Assembly (NCBI GenBank): GCA_019638615.1
Contig: JAHBTL010000009.1
Location: 1 to 64,000 of the forward strand
Reading direction: 5' to 3'
DNA: 64,000 bases
Source: Chitinophagaceae bacterium
GTDB lineage: Bacteria > Bacteroidota > Bacteroidia > Chitinophagales > Chitinophagaceae
Numbering within the stretch: the stretch's first letter is position 1; each line of letters opens with the position of its first letter. The position numbers and the translations under genes were made by a program. Below are positions 8,410 to 16,729 of this stretch, piece by piece. The notes below the pieces were generated by a model. It searched no databases, was not told the DNA's origin, and was given only the letters and a program-made list of their open reading frames with translations.

Positions 8410-10917
8410 CTATTCCGTTCGCAAACTCTTCACCGGATTTGCCATCGCCGCTTTCAGACTCTGTAAACAAACCGTCAGCAAAACAATCAGCAACAATAAC
8501 AGCGGTGGCAATATAAACATGAGCCAGTTCAATTTGATATGAAATGCATAATTATGCAGCCATTCACTTGCCGCCCAGTAAATAACCGGAACTGCAACCA
8601 CGGCTGAAAGCAAAACCAGTTTGATAAAATCTTTTGAAACCAGGATCAATATGCCCGATAGCGAAGCGCCTAATATTTTTCGAATACCAATTTCTTTGGT
8701 ACGCATTTTTATTACAAACGCTGAAAGCCCGAGCAGCCCAAGACACGCCACAATAATTGCCAGCAACGCGAATACCCCGAACACATTGCCCAAACGCTGA
8801 TCAGATAGGTACTGGCTGTTAAAAAAATCGTCAAGAAAAAAGAATTGGAAGGGCTTTCCGGGGAATGTTTTTTTGAACAAAGATTCTATACCGGAAAGGT
8901 TTTTATTAAGGTCACCTGCACCTGTATTTATATCTAACGATACATTATCCCACCCCCAGTTATTATAAGAAGGATAAGCAAATAAAATTGGTTCATACGT
9001 TTCTTTCAGGGAGCGTTGATGAAAATTTTTCACAACACCTTTAATAACAGCATGGTATTCTGCATTTCCGGAAGTAATAATTCTCTGGTTTACGGCTTCA
9101 TTTGCAGATTTAAAGCCAAGCCTTTTTACCAATTCTTCGTTAACCAGCACTTTCAAATTCTTATCCAGTCCAAACACCCCCGTCCCGCCACGGCTCAAAA
9201 CTTCCGAGCTATCCATGGGTGAAAGGTTGCTGCCAGCTACAAGCGGCACCTGGTAAGTATTTATAAAATCGTGGTCAACCATGCAATAAAACGTTGTGAG
9301 ACTGTGCTGTTTATTCTGTTCGGCCCTTCTTATATCCCAGCCATCTCTTATAAGGCTGCCGGGCACAACTCCGGTATAGGACATATTTTTTACAGAAGGG
9401 TATTGCCGCAATATTTCCTGTTTAAAATAAGTCAGTTTGGCGGCATAAGTTGAATCGGTAAATGCCGATGATATCCTGATAACCAATAGCTGATCTTTTT
9501 TATAGCCCAGGTCGCCCTTGCGCATAAAGTTCAATTGTGCGAATACAATCAGGGTAGCGGCAATCAGCATAATAGAAAGAAAGAATTGAAAAGAAAGCAA
9601 TGCCCGCCGGAGCGACAGGTTTGTATTTGATTTTATGATCAGTCCTTTCAATACCCTTACCGGGTTAAAAGCAGATAAAACAAATGCAGGATAGGCGCCT
9701 ACCAATAAAGAACCTGAAAGAAAAATCACCGCCACCCAAAGCCAGAAAGACGGGTGACTTCCTATTCCCCGGGTAAAGAATCCTGCACTGATATCTTTCC
9801 CCACAAGCTGGTTAAACAACGGCATAGCTTGGGTAATAATGATAATAGTGATCACCAATGCCAGTACATTAATCATTAACGATTCTGTCAGGAACTGGAT
9901 GACCAGTTGCTTTTTTGCGGCGCCCGACACTTTGCGTATGCCCACTTCCTTAGCTCTTTCCAATGATTTGGCGGTTGAAAGGTTGATATAGTTCGTCCAG
10001 GCAATCAGCAAAATAAATATCCCAATAACAGCCAGGAAAAAAACCTCTTTTTCATCGCCGTTTACTTCGGCTTCATCTATATAATGCGACTTAAGATGGA
10101 TATCTGTAAGCGGCTGCAAATGGAAATAAGACCGGAAATTCATTTCCTTCATTACCTTGCCGAGATATTTATCAATTAGAGCCGGGAATTTCGCTTCCAC
10201 CTTTTTAGGATCCGTTCCGGGTTTCAGCAGTACGTAGGTATAAAAAACCGGCCAGGTCCAGAGATCCCCCGACCCCCATTCCTTCAACGCCGGCGCCAAT
10301 GGCGTCAGCGCATTGAATTTCAGGTGTGAATTTTCGGGAAGATCCGCAAAAACGCCTGTAACCTTCAGAGGGGATGCATCTGAATTGAAAATTTTACCCA
10401 TAGGGTCCTGGTTCCCGAAATATTTTTTTGCCATGGATTCAGAGATCACAATTCCTCCCTGCTCCGAAAGACAATGCTCCTTATCACCGCGGATCAGTGG
10501 ATAAGAGAACACCTTGAAAAAAGAAGCATCTGCGAAATAAGCATCATTTTCAAAAAACGCTTTCTTTTGACCACCTTCCTCGTAAGAAAAATAACCTGAT
10601 CTGGTAAAAGTTTTTATGCTTAACAGTCTTACAGCATCAACCACTTCGGGGATGTCCCTCTTCAAAGCAGGCCCCAAAGCGGGATGGTTCTTTGCCTGGG
10701 ATTGTACACTCGACAAACTGCCCGAGTAAGAAACAGGAACCCGATAAATGTTTGCGGCGTTGGTATTAAACCGGTCGTAGCTTTTTTCGAAGTTTACATA
10801 CTGGAATATAAAAAAACATGCCGTCATGCCCAAGGCCAAACCCAGGATATTGATTACGGAATATATCTTATTCCTTAACAAATTTCTCCACGCGGTTTTA
10901 AAATAGCTTTTAAGCAT
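8410..10917 (-). CDS. MacB/FtsX-type ABC transporter permease, paralog 4
   Basis: At 835 residues this is the longest permease of the array. Helix 1 is rich in aromatic residues (ACFFIFQYVNF). It is followed by a MacB-like periplasmic domain and IHLKSHYIDE before the first FtsX block. The first coupling helix is EVGIRKVSG; the second, EIGIRKILG, lies about 100 residues from the end and is preceded by VIKMRTK. The extra length lies mainly in the second periplasmic domain, in an insert with SRGGTGVFG near residue 570. The C-terminus is ANPVKSLRTE. The start follows AAATCTTACAATT, a slightly diverged form of the common leader. Family secure, cargo unknown. Confidence 0.9.
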   Translation of the reverse strand: MLKSYFKTAWRNLLRNKIYSVINILGLALGMTACFFIFQYVNFEKSYDRFNTNAANIYRVPVSYSGSLSSVQSQAKNHPALGPALKRDIPEVVDAVRLLSIKTFTRSGYFSYEEGGQKKAFFENDAYFADASFFKVFSYPLIRGDKEHCLSEQGGIVISESMAKKYFGNQDPMGKIFNSDASPLKVTGVFADLPENSHLKFNALTPLAPALKEWGSGDLWTWPVFYTYVLLKPGTDPKKVEAKFPALIDKYLGKVMKEMNFRSYFHLQPLTDIHLKSHYIDEAEVNGDEKEVFFLAVIGIFILLIAWTNYINLSTAKSLERAKEVGIRKVSGAAKKQLVIQFLTESLMINVLALVITIIIITQAMPLFNQLVGKDISAGFFTRGIGSHPSFWLWVAVIFLSGSLLVGAYPAFVLSAFNPVRVLKGLIIKSNTNLSLRRALLSFQFFLSIMLIAATLIVFAQLNFMRKGDLGYKKDQLLVIRISSAFTDSTYAAKLTYFKQEILRQYPSVKNMSYTGVVPGSLIRDGWDIRRAEQNKQHSLTTFYCMVDHDFINTYQVPLVAGSNLSPMDSSEVLSRGGTGVFGLDKNLKVLVNEELVKRLGFKSANEAVNQRIITSGNAEYHAVIKGVVKNFHQRSLKETYEPILFAYPSYNNWGWDNVSLDINTGAGDLNKNLSGIESLFKKTFPGKPFQFFFLDDFFNSQYLSDQRLGNVFGVFALLAIIVACLGLLGLSAFVIKMRTKEIGIRKILGASLSGILILVSKDFIKLVLLSAVVAVPVIYWAASEWLHNYAFHIKLNWLMFILPPLLLLLIVLLTVCLQSLKAAMANPVKSLRTE

Positions 10918-11334
10918 AATTGTAAGATTTGAGCTGTCGGCTTTGAGCTATCAGCAACTTGTCCGCCGTGGCGGATCAGCTTTCAGCCGTCAGCAGTGAT
11001 TAATATTCTTGACCAAACCCATCCCCCCCCGCCTGAATGATCTTCAGATCGGGCAGGCTCCTTCTCCCTTTCCAAAGGAAAAGGGAGCGGTACTACAGAA
11101 TAATTCCAGGCTGTATCGCTACCACTTCATCTACTGAATAGATCCGAGCCTGACGTTTACTATCCGCTAACATTTTTGCATTCACAACCTCCCGCTCACT
11201 GCATTTCATCAACCCGATTTTAACTTAGGCTCCCCTCTTCCCTTTGGGAAGAGGGGACGGGGGAGATGGGCTTTACTCCGCTCGCAATGCCTTCACCCCG
11301 ATATCGCTTCGCTTCATCGGGATCTCCGCATTAC
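10918..11334. repeat. Permease-cluster spacer element, copy S4, with vestigial permease 3' end
   Basis: This is the longest spacer (417 bp). The hairpin-bounded part is about 11019-11270. Its outer ends differ from the other copies but still match each other: CCCATC on the left and GATGGG on the right. The left hairpin is TTCTCCCTTTCC-aaa-GGAAAAGGGAG; the right is CCCTCTTCCC-tttg-GGAAGAGGGG. It also carries the palindromes TCCGCCGTGGCGGA (10963) and CCCGAT..ATCGGG (from about 11296). At 11273-11296 the minus strand reads VKALRAE-stop, a second permease C-terminus just downstream of the real one at 11335. Confidence 0.75.
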
Positions 11335-13713
11335 TCACTCTGTTCGTAATGCTCTGACCGGGTTCGCCATCGCCGCTTTTATTGATTCATAGCTGATCGT
11401 TATCCATGCTATTGCCAGTGCGCCCAGCGATGCAGCAAGGAATACCCATCCGCTCAATTCTACATGGTATGCAAATCCCTGCAACCACTGGTTGATGGCG
11501 ATCCACGCAAGCGGTACTGCTATCAGCACAGCGATCAATATTAATTTTGTAAAGCCGGTGGAAAGCATATACACAATGCCGAAAACTGATGAGCCCAATA
11601 CTTTCCGCACACCGATCTCCTTGGTGCGCTGCTCAGACATGAATGCTGACAAACCGTATAAACCCATGCAGGAAATAAAAATGGCCAATATGGCGAATAC
11701 ATTGAACAGGCTGCCCATCTGCTGCTCTCCCTTATACGAGTTGGCGAGATCCTGATCAACAAACCCATACGAAAAAGGATAGGCAGGATTAAGATCCTTA
11801 CTTATTTTTTCCAGGGCGTTGATCGTTGCTTCGGTAGCGCCGGGTTGGGTGCGTATGGTAACGATCCCACCCCACCGGTTGAGGCGGATAATTAATGGCT
11901 CAACAGCTTGTTGTATGGGCTTGAAATTAAAATCCTTTGCAACGCCTACAATTGTACCCCTGCTGCCCCACAATGCAAGAGGCTTCCCGATAGCATCAGA
12001 AGGTTTTTTTATACCCATCACCTGCAGCGCTTTTTCATTGACGACATAATTTCTTGAATCACCTTTAAAGTCTCTTGAAAATGCCCTGCCGGCGGCTAAT
12101 TTCAACTGGTATACATCAAAGAAATCTTCATTCACATCCAGGTTAGGAAAAATGACCTGGTTGTTCGGGTCTTTGCCTTCCCAGTCCACATCAACAGTTC
12201 CGGAATTAAGATTTACCGGCAAATCTCCTGAAACAGCAAAATCGCTGGTAAGCGGGTTCTGTTTTAATGCGGCTCTTAATGCATCCTGTTTGCTCCACAT
12301 ATCGCCTGCCATCGGCATATACAATAGGTTAGATTTATCAAACCCTATATTCATGCTCTTAATAAAATGCAACTGGTTATATACAACTGCCGTACCGGCC
12401 AATAATACGATAGACACCACAAACTGGAGCACCACAAGCCCGTTGCGGAAAATGCGGTTGCCGCCCATTGTTTTCACATTTCCTTTCAGCACTTTTACCG
12501 GCTTAAAACCGGAGAGAAATAAAGCAGGATAGCTGCCGGAAAAAAGACCTGTTAACAAAGCAATGCTAATAAGACCCGTTACAACTTTTCCATCCAGTAT
12601 ATTAATGGAAAGTGTTTTACCGGCAAGGTGATTGAATGCCGGCAACAGCAGCCACACCAAGCCTACAGCTATTACCAGTGCAAGGAAAGATATCAGCATT
12701 GACTCGCCTAAAAACTGGCCGATAAGCTGGCTGCGGCCCGCGCCTACCACTTTTCTTAATCCTACTTCCTTAGCACGGCGTGCAGATCTTGCCGTAGCCA
12801 GGTTCATAAAATTAATACAGGCCACCACCAGTATAAAAACAGCCACCACGAAAAAAATATTTACATACTGTATATTGCCTTGCCCTTCCATATCTGCCTG
12901 CAGCTTCGAATGCAGGTGAATATCTGTCAGGGGTTGTAAGTGAAAACTAACATTCTTCAACACTTTTTCATCCACATGCTCCTTATATATTTTATCTAAT
13001 TGCCCTTCTACATTTGCCAGTCCGGTGCCGGCAACATTAAGCCCTTTATCCAGCCTGATATAATTGTAAAAATTGAAATTATCCCAGCGATTATTTTTAA
13101 GGTCTCCGTTTGTTTGTGCAATGGCAGACATCGGCATCAGGAAATCAAACTGCAGGTGCGAGTTGGCGGGAATATTTTCCAGTACACCTGTTACGGTAAC
13201 ATTATCCTTATTATCCATACGCAATATCTTACCCAGCGGGTCTTCATTACCAAAATATTTTTTTGCCATATCTTCTGTCAGCAAAACAGCGTCCGGGCGG
13301 TTTAACGCGGTGGCTGCATTTCCTTTCAGCAGCCGGAACGAAAAAAAGTTCAGCACGTTGGAATCTACATTGAAGGTTCGTTTTTCCTCAAATTTTTTAA
13401 GCCCCATTTCAAAAACATGAGTAGTGGTATAACTGAAACGGACAAAATCCTTGACCGCGGGTATTTTCATTTTCAGCTCCGGGGGCATCGCAGCGGGATT
13501 CACCGCTGCTTTAAAGCCATTAAAATCTACAGTGATACGGTAAATATCATTGGCGTTTTTGTGAAACCGGTCGTAGCTCAGCTCATGCTGCACCCACAAT
13601 AAAATAAATATGCTGCACGCCATACCGATGGATAGTCCTGCAATATTTATGAAGGCAAAAGCCTTGTGGCGGGCAATATTCCGGAATGCGATTTTTAAAT
13701 AGTTTTTAAACAT
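11335..13713 (-). CDS. MacB/FtsX-type ABC transporter permease, paralog 5
   Basis: This 792-residue permease of the IHL subfamily (DIHLHSKLQ) has helix 1 at about 20-42, then the periplasmic MacB-like domain, the first FtsX block with ARSARRAKEVGLRKVVG, the second periplasmic domain and a final FtsX block with EIGVRKVLG. The C-terminus is ANPVRALRTE, where most paralogs have ANPVKSLRTE. The start follows AAAACTCATAGCT, the leader type shared with paralog 6. Its 3' flank holds a second, vestigial C-terminal coding end, so the gene terminus has been rebuilt at least once. ATP hydrolysis is probably supplied by the protein at 19692. Confidence 0.9.
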   Translation of the reverse strand: MFKNYLKIAFRNIARHKAFAFINIAGLSIGMACSIFILLWVQHELSYDRFHKNANDIYRITVDFNGFKAAVNPAAMPPELKMKIPAVKDFVRFSYTTTHVFEMGLKKFEEKRTFNVDSNVLNFFSFRLLKGNAATALNRPDAVLLTEDMAKKYFGNEDPLGKILRMDNKDNVTVTGVLENIPANSHLQFDFLMPMSAIAQTNGDLKNNRWDNFNFYNYIRLDKGLNVAGTGLANVEGQLDKIYKEHVDEKVLKNVSFHLQPLTDIHLHSKLQADMEGQGNIQYVNIFFVVAVFILVVACINFMNLATARSARRAKEVGLRKVVGAGRSQLIGQFLGESMLISFLALVIAVGLVWLLLPAFNHLAGKTLSINILDGKVVTGLISIALLTGLFSGSYPALFLSGFKPVKVLKGNVKTMGGNRIFRNGLVVLQFVVSIVLLAGTAVVYNQLHFIKSMNIGFDKSNLLYMPMAGDMWSKQDALRAALKQNPLTSDFAVSGDLPVNLNSGTVDVDWEGKDPNNQVIFPNLDVNEDFFDVYQLKLAAGRAFSRDFKGDSRNYVVNEKALQVMGIKKPSDAIGKPLALWGSRGTIVGVAKDFNFKPIQQAVEPLIIRLNRWGGIVTIRTQPGATEATINALEKISKDLNPAYPFSYGFVDQDLANSYKGEQQMGSLFNVFAILAIFISCMGLYGLSAFMSEQRTKEIGVRKVLGSSVFGIVYMLSTGFTKLILIAVLIAVPLAWIAINQWLQGFAYHVELSGWVFLAASLGALAIAWITISYESIKAAMANPVRALRTE

Positions 13714-14005
13714 AGCTATGAGTTTTGTGCTGTGGGCTTTGAGCTATCAGCAGTCAGCTTTCAGCCGTCAGCAGTTATTAGTATTTTAAGCCTGAGATGA
13801 TGGCTTTTTATGCCTACTAAGCTGTTTCAGTTTCAAGCCTCACCCTTTTATCCCTCTCTCTGCGGAGAGGGACGATACAACAGAATAATTCCAAACTTTA
13901 TAACTACTACATCAACGATATAACATATCCAAACAAGCAGTCCTCACTCCCACACCTGCCGGCCGGCAGGCAGGCAGGAAATCATCACATTTTCAAATCA
14001 ACTCC
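13714..14005. repeat. Permease-cluster spacer element, copy S5, right hairpin replaced
   Basis: The left hairpin begins at 13838 (CCTCACCC, then CCCTCTCTCTGCGGAGAGGG). The A/T-rich core is shortened. The right-hand CCCCTCTCC hairpin is absent; in its place is a palindromic CCTGCC/GGCAGG block at 13955-13978. The spacer then runs 27 nt to the stop codon at 14006 instead of the usual 0-2 nt. The AGC-rich leader is expanded here (TATCAGCAGTCAGC, TTTCAGCCGTCAGC). Confidence 0.7.
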
Positions 14006-16420
14006 TTATTCCGTTCTCAAGCTCTTCACAGGATTAGCTAATGCTGCTTTGATGGATTTAAAGCTTACTGTTAATAACGTTATCATCAATGCACCTATAC
14101 CTGATACAGCAAAAATCCACCACGATAAATTTGTTCTGTATTCATAATTCTGCAACCAGTTATGCATATAATAATATGCAATCGGTATAGCGATGATTAA
14201 TGAAATAACAACAAGCACGACAAATTCTTTTGATAATAATTGCCATAAATCGAATACAGATGCACCAAGTACTTTGCGCACGCCGATTTCTTTGGTACGT
14301 TGTTCTGCAACAAACGATGCAAGCCCAAATAAACCAAGACAGGAAATAAAAATCGCAAGTATGGTGAAAAACGTTGCGAGTTTGCCGACACGCTGCTCGT
14401 CCGCAAATTTCTTTGCATAATCTTCATCATTAAACGTATAATTGAAAGGCAGGTTGGGATTATATTTTTTAAATGCCTTTTCTATTTTAGCCAATGCATC
14501 CTTTACCGGCACGCCTGTTTTCATAGCAACGGTCACATTATCTATCCAAACATGGCTGGTTACATAAACCATCGGCGTTACCGGGTTGTATGGCGATTGC
14601 TGAACTATATCTTTCACCACACCAATTACATGGTAATTTTTACCATCGTACTGTATATTTTGCCCAACAATATCTTTCTTCATGCCTATTTGTTTCACCG
14701 CTGTTTCGTTCAATATCATTGCTAAACTATCCGTAGCAAAATCTCTGGAGAAATCCCTGCCTTCTTTCAGTTGCCATCCGATTGTTTTGCCAAAATCTTC
14801 TGTCATCAACATAAAACCAAATGTTGGCAATGTGTTCGGGTTTTTACCTTCCCAGTTAAAGCCATTGCGCCATGCACCAAGATTTGTAGTGGCGTCTGAT
14901 GCACCAGCCATATCATCTACTACACCGGTTGCCAACAAATCATTCCTTACAGCATCATAGAACCTGGGCAAATCCTGTGTTATTCCACTAACAGTTATCA
15001 ATCCTTCTTTCCTGTAATTAATGGGCCTGTTTTTGGCAAACTGAATTTGTTTAAAAACAATAATGGTTCCTATAATTAATGCAATAGAAAAACTGAATTG
15101 CAGCACTACTAAAACTTTGCGTGGCAGCGATGCATATTTGCCCACACGAAAAGTTCCTTTCAAAACTTTGATAGGGTCAAACTTTGATAAATACAATGCA
15201 GGATAGCTGCCGGCAAGCAAGCCGGTGATGAATGTAAATGCCAATGCACTGATCCAGAATGCAGGACTAAGCAAGGGCATTTGTATATGTTTTGCTGCAA
15301 GTGAATTGAAGAATGGCAGCAACAGTATAACCAGTAAAATAGATAATATAAATGACACGAAAGCTACCAGCACACTCTCACTTAAAAACTGCTTTATAAG
15401 CTGTGCGCGCAATGAACCAACCGTTTTACGGATGCCCACTTCTTTTGCACGCTTCTCGCTGCGTGCTGTGCTCAGGTTCATAAAATTGATGCATGCGAGC
15501 AGCAGCGCAAATACTCCGATGATCGCAAACAGCCACACAAATTGCAGGCGTGTACCTATAGGTTTGCCATCTTTAAAATCGCTGTACAAATGCCATTTAT
15601 CCATTGGATAGAGATAAGCACTTTCAACGCCATCTGTCTTTGCATTTTTATGCGCCATCACCACGTTCCTGATTTTCTCTCTTACTTTATTCATATCGAC
15701 ATTATCAGCCAACTGCACATAGCATTGCCAGGAACGATTATTCCAATCCATAGCAGCATCTTTTACCCATTGCTCGATGGTGATATACTTTTTCCAGGGC
15801 AGAAGATATTTTGCATCGTGCAAGGTTGGAAAAGAAGCAGAGCCTATTGAAAAGGGATTACTATTCGGAAAATCCCGGAACACACCGCCCACTTTATAAT
15901 TGTCTTTGTTATCGAGCTTGATTATTTTGCCAATGGCGTCAGCATCCCCGAACAATGTTTTCGCTAACGACGCATTAATAATAATGGATGAGGGGTCAGC
16001 CAATGCATCGATGTCCCCCTCCAGCATGTCTAATGAAAGCATCACAGGCAATTTATCTTCTGCCCACAAGCCAATATCTGAAATGGTTTTGTCGCCCACT
16101 GTCATTGCACTCATGTTCCACCTGGACATGGAGACGTTTTTAAAATCGCTTCCATACTTGCTGCGCAGTTCATCAGCAATGGGCCGGCAAACCATCGGGT
16201 CGGTATTCAGCTTTCCGCTGTCGCCAACACTGGTGGTCATTATCTGCGCAAGCTGCTTGTGGTTGGCAAACGACTTATAGAACGTAAGCTCATCCCAAAT
16301 CCATAAACCTATAAGCATAGCCACAGCCATGCCCACGGCAAGTCCCAGCACATTGATAACAGAATACACTTTACTTTTAGTAAGATTTCTCCAGGCAGTT
16401 TTGAAATAATTTTTAAACAT
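14006..16420 (-). CDS. MacB/FtsX-type ABC transporter permease, paralog 6
   Basis: This 804-residue permease belongs to the WHLY subfamily (MDKWHLYSDF), like paralogs 2 and 7. The first coupling helix is EVGIRKTVG after ARSEKRAK; the second is EIGVRKVLG after AEQRTK. The helix pattern matches the other paralogs, with one N-terminal helix, two four- or three-helix FtsX blocks and two periplasmic domains. The C-terminus is ANPVKSLRTE. The start follows AAAGCTCATAGCT. As for the others, no solute specificity can be inferred, and the ATP-binding subunit is probably the single one at 19692. Confidence 0.9.
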   Translation of the reverse strand: MFKNYFKTAWRNLTKSKVYSVINVLGLAVGMAVAMLIGLWIWDELTFYKSFANHKQLAQIMTTSVGDSGKLNTDPMVCRPIADELRSKYGSDFKNVSMSRWNMSAMTVGDKTISDIGLWAEDKLPVMLSLDMLEGDIDALADPSSIIINASLAKTLFGDADAIGKIIKLDNKDNYKVGGVFRDFPNSNPFSIGSASFPTLHDAKYLLPWKKYITIEQWVKDAAMDWNNRSWQCYVQLADNVDMNKVREKIRNVVMAHKNAKTDGVESAYLYPMDKWHLYSDFKDGKPIGTRLQFVWLFAIIGVFALLLACINFMNLSTARSEKRAKEVGIRKTVGSLRAQLIKQFLSESVLVAFVSFILSILLVILLLPFFNSLAAKHIQMPLLSPAFWISALAFTFITGLLAGSYPALYLSKFDPIKVLKGTFRVGKYASLPRKVLVVLQFSFSIALIIGTIIVFKQIQFAKNRPINYRKEGLITVSGITQDLPRFYDAVRNDLLATGVVDDMAGASDATTNLGAWRNGFNWEGKNPNTLPTFGFMLMTEDFGKTIGWQLKEGRDFSRDFATDSLAMILNETAVKQIGMKKDIVGQNIQYDGKNYHVIGVVKDIVQQSPYNPVTPMVYVTSHVWIDNVTVAMKTGVPVKDALAKIEKAFKKYNPNLPFNYTFNDEDYAKKFADEQRVGKLATFFTILAIFISCLGLFGLASFVAEQRTKEIGVRKVLGASVFDLWQLLSKEFVVLVVISLIIAIPIAYYYMHNWLQNYEYRTNLSWWIFAVSGIGALMITLLTVSFKSIKAALANPVKSLRTE

Positions 16421-16729
16421 AGCTATGAGCTTTGAGCTGTCGGCTTTGGGCTATCAGCAATCAGCTTTCAGCCGTCAGCAGTAATATAGCATTCCACATC
16501 AAAGCCTCACCCTCTTTCCCTCTCCGCGCGGAGAGGGACGGTACGACAGAATAAAGCCAAACATTCAATTCTTCCACATCATCAACAAAACATATCCAAA
16601 CAAAACGTTTGAGTATTCATTTATACTTTTTCATTCTCAGCCTCTCCACTTACATTTTATCAACATGCTATGAGCCAGGGCACTCCTCTCTCCCGCCCTG
16701 CGGGATGGAGAGGGGCCGGGGGGTGAGGG
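16421..16729. repeat. Permease-cluster spacer element, copy S6
   Basis: The hairpin-bounded part is 16505-16729. The left hairpin is CCCTCTCC-gc-GCGGAGAGGG. The right hairpin keeps its CTCTC/GAGAG stem, but its loop is itself a palindrome, TCCCGCCCTGCGGGA. The GGGTGAGGG tail touches the stop codon at 16730. The AGC-rich leader beside the permease 6 start is long (GGGCTATCAGCAATCAGC, CTTTCAGCCGTCAGC). Confidence 0.8.
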
